From contig NGBS01000001.1 in the NCBI GenBank assembly GCA_002245135.1, positions 372,001 through 436,000 of the forward strand: DNA of 64,000 bases. The letters are read 5' to 3'. Source of the stretch: Proteromonas lacertae (taxonomy: Eukaryota; Sar; Bigyra; Opalinata; Proteromonadidae). A program made the position numbers and the translations under genes. Positions 1 through 10,073 of the stretch are shown in pieces. Below the pieces are notes generated by a model. It did not search any database and was not told where the DNA came from. It saw only the letters and a list, made by a program, of their open reading frames with translations. The first letter of the stretch is position 1. Each line of letters begins with the position of its first letter.

Positions 1-3000
1 ATAAATAAAGCAATGGATATATTTCCCAAGAAAGAAGAGAATGATAAAAACTTTAATGATTTTAGTAATAGTATAAATACACTAACAGGTTCATTGGACA
101 GTACAATTACAGTGTTTCAAAATACAATAGATAAATCACAGTTAATCAATATAGATGGTTTTAGTAATGATGATGCAAATCAGCTTGATGAATCAGTTAC
201 TTCAATTTGGTATAGTGATTATGATGGCATTGATAAATTACTTACAACTGCAACAAGTGCTGATTGGAAAACAGTTAAAGATTCAACATCAGTATATAAT
301 CATCATTTTATTTGTCTATATAGTGTGAAAGTACTGAATGTCAATCATCAATTGAAATAGTAATTAATGATTTAGATGAATTTCGAAAAATGGAAATTAA
401 AAATATCACTTTAATAACAGATCAATTAATACCCAATATTAATAATTATATTACATCACTTGATGGATTTACTACAGGTGCAGAATCAATCTTTACAAAA
501 TTGCATAATTCGATTAATAATTTGAAATTATCATCATTTACTGAAAGTGTATAAATAATTAATTATAATTTATTAATAGCTTCACGCAGTGAATACTACA
601 GTAATAGAATTTGATGTTAATCCATTAACTAATACGGTAGATGTAATAAAGAATGCAACTAATACACTTCCGCCATTAGTGCCATTTGCCAATTTACTGA
701 ATAATACTTTAGAAGTTGTAGAAGTGGTTAATCTATTAAATAGACAAGTGGATAATATTATGAATATGTCTAAGAATTTGTTAAATGTTTCAACCTTAAT
801 TGATGCTCTAAATTCTATTGTATTTTTCACTTCTTTTATTATATTGTAAATAGAAAGATGAGACAAACCAAATCACTCAATTAACAGGTTCAATTAAAGA
901 ATCAAGAGATCAAGTATTGAAGATGGATGAATTTATTCAAAAAGCATCAGATCTCTCTGAAATGAACAAAGCAATTGATACAATTAATAATCAAATAAAT
1001 GAATATAAGAATAATGTTAAAATAATGGATATGATTAAGAATATGGATAATCTTACAACATATTTCAATAATTATATGTTTGAAATTCAAACTGTAAGCG
1101 TTTCCTTTAAAGAGAAACTTCAAACTATTAAAACGTATTATGATGCTAATTCAGGAAATATAAATTTGAATTTTATATCTCAGAAATATGATTCAATTAA
1201 GAATGAAACAGGTGATGCATTATATAATAATTTTAAGAGTTTTAAAGATAAAAATTGTGATAGTGATTGTAAAACAAGAATTGATACATATATTGATCAA
1301 AGTAGCCTAAGTAATGTTGATAATTATAAACAATTAGTTACTCTTATAAAAGATATTAAAAGTGATGAAAAAGTCAAAACACTTGTTTATGATTCTACAA
1401 ACCCTTTTCCATATTCAATTTATAGACAATTAGCTGAAAATGTAAAAACTGAATTACCTAATTATAGTGGTGAATTAAATGAACTTATATCTTTTTTTCT
1501 CACTTTAATACATTTATAATTGTTGTTATTTCTTAATTAATCTTTTACAAGAGTATAAAACAATCAATGAATGATAATGTTCCAAATTTAGATGATATTA
1601 AAACTCCATTAAATGAAGCATCAGATACAATAACTGATTTAAAACCAACCATAGATAATGTAGCTAAAGAATTAGATAATTATGATTTATATACTGGATA
1701 TGTATATTATTGTTTATTAATTAATAGATTAATGATTTGTCTCCAATATATCCAGAAGGATTTTTAGACACTGATAAGTATGATAAGAATAAAAGTATTG
1801 ATATAAATGTATTATATATCTCTATAGTGTCTGGAAGAATACAAAATATGATTTGGAATCCAATTGTTCCAAAGATATCATCTTTAAATAGTCTCACTTA
1901 CCTTGTTGAAGATTTTGTTGGTCTTCATAACAAGTTTCAGAGTTATATCACTAAGTTTGGTGATATTAATGCTAAAGATAAAGTATTGGAAAAAACAATA
2001 TCAAATATTGAAGCAGTTATTGTCGATTTATTATGTGAGTATATATATATATATTTATATTTATATGTTATTGTTTTATTTATAGAGTATTTCCTGAATC
2101 AAGATCAACTTATGAAAATTTCGTAAAGAATGATGAAGATTATTTAAAAGACAAAAACAAAATTATAAGTTATGATGTTAAGAATTCTACATTTACTGGT
2201 TTGTATTATTTATGGTATTTCATTAATTTTGGTGATGATGATTCAAAGTTATCAAGAAAAACAGGTGATATGATAGAGAATCCTGATACAGAAAGTGCAT
2301 TAACATGTCTTACCAATGATTGTGTAAAAGAATCTGTTAAAAAGTTTTGGGAGAATAACAATATGAAATATATTATGGGTAAACCAGATACAGTTGATAA
2401 ATATAATGATATTAATGATATTATAGGATATATAAAACTTGCAGGAAGTTTATCTCAACCATTTGTTATTATTATACCAATATTTGTAGTTGTTTTCAAT
2501 ATTATTTATCTGATTTTTAGACTTAAGAAACATAGTTGTGTTTGTGAATGCAGTATATTCATTATTCATATATATTTATATAGTGTATGGATTTATTATA
2601 TACATCTTAACAATGATATTGTTATTATTAGGAGTTATTGGCTCATTAGGTTCAATTCAGATGTTTTTATGTAATTTTACACCAGATACAATTGGATTAA
2701 TGTCTAAATCAGAACCATTTGTTAATAAAATGGTAAAAGAAATCAATTCTAATGATTTTAGTGCAAGTTATGCTGATGGAATATTCTCAATCACAATTAA
2801 AGACACAGAAACAGTTAAAGGAACAACATTATCAATGAATGTTTATGATGTGGTTAAAGACTACCTTGGAAATTGTGAATATGATAATCCACCACCTTTA
2901 CAATCTGTAGTTGAAGATTTATCTGATTATGTTACAAGTTTTGTTAATTCTAAAGCATTTAATGAAAGTATAATTTTTATTATTTATATTATTATTAGTT

Positions 3001-3423
3001 ATTGATAAAGCAAGTGAAAATGGCGTTTCTGGTGATTTACTCACCACATTGGATGATTTTGTAAAGAAAGATGTTACAGTGAGAATGAAAGAAATGTTAG
3101 ATACATTATTAGTAAGTGGTACATTAGGTTGTAAAGAAGTTAACACAGTAATGAAGAGTGTTGGAACTTATGCTTGTTGTGATGTAATGGGTAATTTCTC
3201 TGCTGCTGGTACTATGACGTATATATTGTTGTTTATTATCATCTTATAATATATATATAGGATTTTGTCAGGAATATTGTTGTTTATTTCAGTTTTGTTT
3301 ATGCCATGTGCAAATATCTGTCTAGCTAGAGGACCTACAAGTAAAAAATCAAATAAAAAGGAAAAGTCATCCTTTCTACCTCCAAAACCTAAAAAGACAA
3401 ACAAAAATGCATTTTCACTTTAG
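1..3423 (+). CDS. Prominin-like pentaspan membrane glycoprotein, 5' end missing
   Basis: The gene enters from outside the window and ends with TAG at 3421-3423. What remains reads as a large, Asn/Asp-rich extracellular loop with paired cysteines (CDSDC near 1260, CLTNDC near 2315). A TM segment follows near 2455-2525, then a Cys-rich turn (CVCEC), a TM near 2605-2670, a second extracellular loop, and a last TM near 3270-3320 followed by a basic Lys/Pro-rich cytoplasmic tail. This five-TM layout with Cys-rich turns and two large loops is that of the prominin (CD133) family, which in animals organises membrane protrusions and cilia. Several short GT-AG introns are readable, for example 291-322 and the one ending at 3260, and one intron looks like AT-AC type (1487-1548). 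The next gene downstream is a paralogue with the same layout. The family call rests on architecture and is fairly secure; function in this organism is inferred. Confidence 0.62.
1487..1548 (+). other. Candidate U12-type AT-AC intron in the first prominin-like gene
   Basis: The coding frame runs into a stop here and no GT-AG pair restores it. Removing 1487-1548 joins Asn-Glu-Leu to Lys-Ser-Ile-Lys exactly in phase 0. The intron begins ATATCTTTTT, one base off the U12 5' consensus ATATCCTTTT. It contains TTTCTTAAT at 1529-1537, one base off the U12 branch consensus, and ends in AC 12 nt after the predicted branch A. It is 62 nt long, about twice the usual intron in this window. Confidence 0.6.
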
Positions 3424-3798
3424 ATATCTTCATTTATTATTCTTTAAATATAATTTTAAATATATAAATATGTGTTGTTAATCACAAATAAACACATCTT
3501 TGTTCAGTTAGACAAGTGTAAACAGAAATGATTATGAACAAAGAAGTGATAAATTATTCATTCAACTTTGATTTAGTCATTCAAATCATTTGGTAACCAT
3601 TTCAATCTTTCTACATAAAAGCCATTCAATCTCACTGAATGAGCGGATGAAAAGTGTTTTTCCTTTCACCTGTAACGTTACAAGCATAAAATAATAGTGT
3701 TAGTGATTATGGTTTAGGTATATTAATAAAGAAAAAAAATAGAAAATTTTTGTTACTAATAGCCGTTTCATCTCAACATTTTCTTTTGTCCTTTTTTA
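3424..3798. other. Intergenic spacer between the two prominin-like genes
   Basis: A+T-rich sequence of 375 bp between the TAG of the first gene and the signal-peptide ATG of the second. No coding exon, RNA gene or obvious repeat was recognised. It presumably holds the 3' UTR of one gene and the promoter of the other. Confidence 0.5.
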
Positions 3799-6700
3799 AT
3801 GAGAAGCTGTTTACTATTATTTTTTATTTTATTGTCATTTGTTTACTCGTATAAATTACCAAACAATGAAGTGTTAGATGAGTCTATCTGTCCATCTCAC
3901 TCAGCTGTATAATTTCTTTATATAAGCTTATAGGGTTCTGAACGAATGGTATTTAATGCTGTAATGAAAGGAGTTGGAAATAACGAAGAGTTTAAGAAGA
4001 CTTGGATTTATGATTATATGTTCAACAATTTCGATATTTGGAACGATATGTCTGTTACAATGAATCGAATTTGGGAAGAAAGAGATTATTTTCCAAACAA
4101 TGTAGTAATAGTATATTTTGTTTTCTGTAATTCCATAGAATATTCTGATTATTATTGCTTTATCTCTGTTATTTATGTTATATTTATGTTTTGTCAATCC
4201 ATTCTGTTGGTGCTTTAGTTGTTGTTGTTTGAAAGATTATTCCAATGAAGAAGAATCAATTCCCCAAACCTCATCAAACCCACCAAGTCCATCCAACAAG
4301 AGTAAGAAAGCAGATAAAAAGCCAAAATCTAAAAATGATTGTTGTTCCTGTTGTTGCTGTTGCTGTGGAATAAAATGTGGTTATTGTTGTGTTACATTTT
4401 CATTCCTATGTTGTATAGTAGCAATGTTCTTTGCTATCTTCGCATTTGCTAATGTATTAATATATATAATAATAATAATAATAATAGCATCCATTAAGTG
4501 GATATCCTGATAGATTAATAGGAAATGTTAATACAGTAGAAGAGAAAGGATTGACAAGGATTACTAATTCAATTAGTGATTTAGGTCAATCTGCTTTAGT
4601 ATTATTAAAGTCACAAATAGTTTCAAAGTTATTATTTAATGTAGTTGGTAATAGTACAGTTGGTGAAATAGTGGATGTTTTGAATAAGAATTTTGATGTT
4701 AGATTATTAGCTAATGGTTTAAATGAAACAGTAACAATGTTAAATAACTTACCATATGGATCTGATATTCAAGGAAATATAAGTGAGATTCAACATGCTA
4801 TTGATATATTCCCCGCTGCAGATTATGTTGATTCACAGATTTCCTTATTTAATGATAATGTTTCAGAATTAACTAATTCAATGAATAGAGCAAAAGATAC
4901 AATGAAATTATGTAATGATAATGCTGAGAAAATCAATACTGAAAATCTAAATAGTACTAAAATGAGTATTTTAGATGAACTTGTATTATATTCGAAGAAT
5001 GTTACTGTTGATAATTTGAAGAAGATTGAGAGTGTACCATATGTGTTTGATATGTTTATAAAAGGTGGAGAGTGTAGTGAATTACCAAAAGATGATAGTT
5101 GTAAAAACAATATGAAAGAAATAATTAAATACCTTCAACAGTGTAAAAATGATGATATTAAAATAATAAATGAAATTTATGAAAAAAGAGAAATATATAT
5201 AAATTCATTTAATGAATGTATAAACAAAGAATTTAAACAAATACAAGATGCTGTAGACAATGTAACATTATCACAATTGACTAAGGATGTATATATATAT
5301 ATAGAATCTATTTATTTTGGTTTATAGATAAATGGTATTACAGAATCTTTAGAGAAATTTCAAACTGATGGACTTAATTCACTCAAAGAAATATTGAATG
5401 GAATTAATAATACAATTAATGCTTTACCAGATTTCAATAATTTGGCTAATAGTATAGATGGTATTTTAAATATAACAGTTGTAATACCTACATTGGAAGT
5501 ATGTTTTGCTAATTTTAACTTTTTTTTTATAGAAAATGTTGAATGATATGAATGGATTAAAGGAATTAGTAAATATTGAAACGATAGATAGTGTAACAGG
5601 AAAATTTGTATTATTATTATTATTATATTAAATAGGATGATATTAAAGATAAATTCAATGGATTGAACAATACTATAGGTGGAGTAATAAATGATATTAG
5701 AGGATTGAATGATAAAATTAAGGGGAAAATAAACATGACTCAATTCTATAATATAATAGATGTTGAAGTAAAAGTATATTGAATATATTAATATTTATGT
5801 TATGATAGGGCTGCTATTTCTGAGTGTAATGAATGAAGTTAATTTCACTCAAATAATTGAGCAATTAAATAATGTTACTCAATATGCAGATAAATTCATC
5901 TTCAAGATAAATGATGTTAGTATTAATCTTAAAGATGAATTAGACAATTTTACTGAATGCTTATGAGAGGTTTACAGTGATGATAATTTGGAGAAATTTA
6001 GTAAGAGATGTGTTGAAGATGATATTTTGGATTATTTTATATCATATTCAAATGGAAGTGAATGTAATGAAACTTGTATTAATGCTATTAAAGACTATTT
6101 TGCTTAATTATAATAATACAAAGAATGTTGGATTATAAGTCATTAATCAATTCAGTTGAATTATTGAATAAATTAACCTTGAATTTTACTGCAGTTGAAG
6201 AAAATAAAATCATTCCATATTCATTCTATAAAGAATTTGTTCCAGAATATGCAAGTGGAATAAAAGAAGTAACACATAGTAATAAACAAAGATCAAATTA
6301 TATCTTTTTACATAATATACTATTTATTTCTAGTAAATTCTTAATTTATATTTTACACTAAGGCAATTAGCTCTATTGAGACTAATACAAAAAAAGTTGT
6401 AAGTGATTTACCACACTCATTTAACCAAATTAGAGATCAATTAGAATCAGTTCCACTAGGTTCAGTTAAAGATAATTTGGATATGTATAAGAAATACAGA
6501 GATAATGTATATATCCTATTATTATTATTATTATTTAGATGAATGACATTAAAGAATTATACAAAGAAGTATCAGGTAATGATTTCCCAAGTAAAGATTA
6601 CTTCAAAGGAGATGGATTAATGGAAAGAGTTGGTAATATGTTTTTAAATCCATTAATAGATAGAGCAAATACATTTGATGATTTAATAACTATTTTGAAT

Positions 6701-8237
6701 GAATTGTGTGATTTGGTGAATGGTTTACCAAAAGAATTAGAGAAATTACCAAATATAAACTGTGATAAATTTGATAAGATGATTAATGGATTAGAAGGTT
6801 GGATTATTGGAATAACAAAATAGTATTATATTTAGATAGTATTTATTATATACATAGTATCTATTCTAATACAACATCATTTACTACTTTCTTAAAAGAA
6901 GATGCTGATTATGTAGAATATAAAAATATATTGATTAATTTTGATAAGAATGAAGAACCTTATAAAGGATTGTATTATTTACTATATCTTATGACAATTG
7001 GAGGTAAAAATGAAATGGAAAGTGCTGATAAATTAATGAAACGTACTGATGGTTTTCTTAAAGAAAAAGGAAGTAATGATATTACATGTATTACTAACAA
7101 ATGTATAAAAGAATCAATAACTGATGTATGGAACAATGGAAACTTAGAAGCAATTGGAAATTTAGATATGTTTGATGGTGTCAATACTGAAAAATACTTC
7201 AAAATTGGTACAATTGCATTAGGAGTAATCCAGTCTATTGTGTATATATATATTTCTTATTATTATTATTATTATTATTAATTAGTATAATATTGCCATT
7301 CTATTTGTTAGTACTTGAGATATTATACCTTGTGTTTAGATGCAAAGGTCACAATTGTTGTTGTGAATGTATGTTCTCTTGTACAATGTGTTGTGGAGTA
7401 GTTGTTTTGTTATTATTCTCCATATTTGGTTCATTTGCTATTCTTCCTATGACTGCTTGTGATTTAGCACCAGATGCAGTGAATATGATGATTAAAGATG
7501 ATAAAGTTAATAATAAAGTGGAAGAAATGATAAAGGAATTAAACTTAGGCGATGATATCCATATTGCATATAATAAAGTGAATAATACGATAGATTTGAA
7601 TGGTAATATGTTTGAAACTAATATTGATGTTTCAGTTAGTGTTGATGATGTAATAAAAGGTTATTTAGGAGGATGTAAAGGAGATACAGCAAAACCATTG
7701 TATGAATAAATATATTATTATATTTTTTTTATAATAGAGAAAAATCAAAAGATCATATTGTTAAGTTTGTGAATGATGTTGTAGATAAAAAGTTCTTGAG
7801 TAATAGTATAATATTATATATTTATATTTGTTATTTATAATGTATATAGTAAGAGACAAAATTAAAGAAACTTCACTGTTAAAAGATCCAATTAAAAAAC
7901 CAATTAATAATCTCCTTGATAATGAAATCAAAGGAGTAATTGATTCAATTGGCACAGGTATTATTGATGAAGGAGGTCCACTTGATTGTAAGACAATTAA
8001 TGGTTTGTTTAGTGATGTAGGAGAATTAGCTTGTTGTGATATAATGAATGATATTGTAGCAATTGGATCTACATCGTATGATATATTTTTAATTATTGTT
8101 TGAATAGAGTGTTGATTGGAATGTTTATGTTTTTATCAGTATTTTGTCTTCCTTTCAGCAACATTTGTTTAGGAAAAGGAAATCTAAGTGAATATAAAGG
8201 TAAAAATAAAAAGACTCATGTTAATCCAAGTAATTAA
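3799..8237 (+). CDS. Prominin-like pentaspan membrane glycoprotein, complete paralogue
   Basis: The start at 3799 gives a signal peptide (MRSCLLLFFILLSFVYS). After short introns the exons encode TM1 with a Cys-rich edge (WCFSCCC), a Lys/Ser/Pro cytoplasmic loop, a second Cys run and TM2 (near 4380-4460). A very long extracellular loop follows, then TM3/TM4 (near 7290-7450) with a Cys-rich turn (CCCECMFSC), a second loop, and TM5 ending in a basic tail with TAA at 8235-8237. Order and topology match prominins and the gene just upstream, so this is a tandem duplication. Most introns are GT-AG of 25-50 nt and splice in frame. The stretch 5780-6360 does not read cleanly: there is an in-frame TGA at 5964-5966, a TAA at 6105-6107 and a phase mismatch near 6300. 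Assembly indels, unrecognised introns or local decay could explain this; the flanking exons look intact. Confidence 0.62.
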
Positions 8238-8400
8238 AAAACAAATATTCATTATTATCATTTTTTATATAAATATCATAAAATATATCTAAATTTATTG
8301 AAGTTGTTTTTGTTGTAAAATCAATAAAAATAAAAATAAAACATTGAGGAAAAAATATATTATTAGTGTAATTTAAATAAATAATTAATCAAATTTTTCA

Positions 8401-10020
8401 TTATTTATGTCCGATATGAGCTTTTATATTAACTTCAACTTTACATACCTTACCTTCTGCATTACCTTCTATTGTCATTATTGATGTTTTAGGATCAGTT
8501 GTACATTTCACTTCAATAATTGTACCATCTGGTTTGGAAGGAAAACCACTAAAATGATATGATTTAACTAAATTGTTATCATCAGCATAATCACCTTCTC
8601 CTTCATAAATATCCAAATATGCATCAGATGAAAATGGTTGAGAAATGAAATAATCTATTCCTATCTTTGTCAATGGATCATTTTTACATAATATTTTCTT
8701 CATCAAATCTCTTCCACCAAGTGGATTATCACCTCTCAATCCAAACGAAATATTCACTACATCACTTACTAATACTTTTCTACCTGGTGGAATTAACACT
8801 TTTCTTCCATTATTCTGCGTTACTATTACTTTTTTACCTCTACCATCATTAACATCTACTGTTTCATGGTGATGTTTTTCAATAAACAATTGTTGAGCGT
8901 ATAAACCAGCACCAATTGAAACAGCTTCATCAGGATTGATGTCTTTATTTATTTTAGCTCTAGGAAACATATTACTTAACATAGTTTTCACAATTGGAAT
9001 TTTACTACTTCCACCAACTAATACAACATCATTTATATTGTTAATATCCAATCCTGTATCTTCGATTGTTGATCTTACCTTTTCAAGTGTAAGATCAAAT
9101 ATATCTTTACATAATCTTTCAAAACTTGCTCTGGTCAATGATGTATCATCAACACCAGCATCTTCAAACATCTGCAAATCAATAGATATTTCTGTTCTTT
9201 CTGATAATTCAATTTTCCTAGCTTCACATTCTACCATTAGTTTTCTTAATTTCTTTGGATTAGCTTTGAGATCTTCTCCTGTTTCTTTTTCATAAAGATC
9301 TGCGAAATGGTCAGCTAATCTTTGATCTATATCTCTTCCACCTAAATGAGAATCACCACTTGAACCTAACAATTTTATTTCTCCATTTGTTACTTCGATT
9401 ATTGAAACATCAAAAGTACCACCACCAAAATCATAAACTAAAATTATCTTCTTACCAATATCTCCTTCCTTCTGAAACCCATATGCATAAGCAGCTGCTG
9501 TTGGTTCATTCATTACAGCCATAACTTCAACTCCAGCTTTCTCTCCTGCTAATTTTGTTGCTTCTCTTTGTGCTTGATTGAAGTTTGCTGGAACTGTTAT
9601 TACCACAGAATCGATTTTATTATCTTGTTTTTTAGATGCTTCATCTATTAAATACTTCAGTAAAGCGGTTGAAATATCAATTGGCGTATATCTTTTAGTT
9701 TCCGAAGATGCCTTGATTTCTATTACCGGATTACCACTACCATCATCCACTACTTTAAATAACCAGTGTTTCAGATCTTCTTGAATGGCTTTATCAGTGA
9801 TTTTTCTTCCAATTAATCTCTTAGCATCATATATAACATTCCCTGTTGATTTAACAAGTTCACTCTTTGCAGCATAACCACAAATAACCTCACTGCCTTT
9901 ATAACACACATAAGAAGGAATTATAGTACCTAATGTGAAATCAACCATCTTCATAGTATCAGGACCGACAATAGAAATTCCTGAAGTAACTGTACCAAGA
10001 TCTATACCTGCAAAACTCAT
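8401..10020 (-). CDS. Divergent HSP70-family chaperone lacking the C-terminal lid
   Basis: A single-exon gene of 539 residues. The ATG at 10020 is chosen because the in-frame codons just upstream contain no ATG. The nucleotide-binding domain has the HSP70 landmarks: GIDLGT at the N terminus, the phosphate loop DFGGGTFDVS, GDSHLGGRDID, and the adenosine motif VGGSSKIP. The substrate-binding beta domain follows and the protein stops soon after it. Canonical HSP70s of about 640 residues continue into a helical lid and an EEVD tail, both absent here. The first phosphate loop is atypical (GTVTSGISIV rather than GTTNS). It lies head-to-head with the Tudor-SN gene with only 53 bp between start codons. 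Probably cytosolic, since no targeting peptide is seen. An ATPase with altered client handling is an inference; it may be a recently diverged paralogue rather than the main HSP70. Confidence 0.85.
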   Translation of the reverse strand: MSFAGIDLGTVTSGISIVGPDTMKMVDFTLGTIIPSYVCYKGSEVICGYAAKSELVKSTGNVIYDAKRLIGRKITDKAIQEDLKHWLFKVVDDGSGNPVIEIKASSETKRYTPIDISTALLKYLIDEASKKQDNKIDSVVITVPANFNQAQREATKLAGEKAGVEVMAVMNEPTAAAYAYGFQKEGDIGKKIILVYDFGGGTFDVSIIEVTNGEIKLLGSSGDSHLGGRDIDQRLADHFADLYEKETGEDLKANPKKLRKLMVECEARKIELSERTEISIDLQMFEDAGVDDTSLTRASFERLCKDIFDLTLEKVRSTIEDTGLDINNINDVVLVGGSSKIPIVKTMLSNMFPRAKINKDINPDEAVSIGAGLYAQQLFIEKHHHETVDVNDGRGKKVIVTQNNGRKVLIPPGRKVLVSDVVNISFGLRGDNPLGGRDLMKKILCKNDPLTKIGIDYFISQPFSSDAYLDIYEGEGDYADDNNLVKSYHFSGFPSKPDGTIIEVKCTTDPKTSIMTIEGNAEGKVCKVEVNIKAHIGHK

Positions 10021-10073
10021 TTTACACAATAAAAGTCAGTTTCTCAAGCCTAAAATCAAGCTGCATTTTAGAA

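Noticed and set aside
1821-1839. 19-nt intron GTATTATATATCTCTATAG in the first prominin-like gene
   Set aside because: Removing it creates an immediate stop; the unspliced frame continues well.
5360-5743. Minus-strand open frame of 127 codons
   Set aside because: It is antisense to prominin-like exons; hydrophobic composition comes from reversed A+T-rich codons and it has no family signal.
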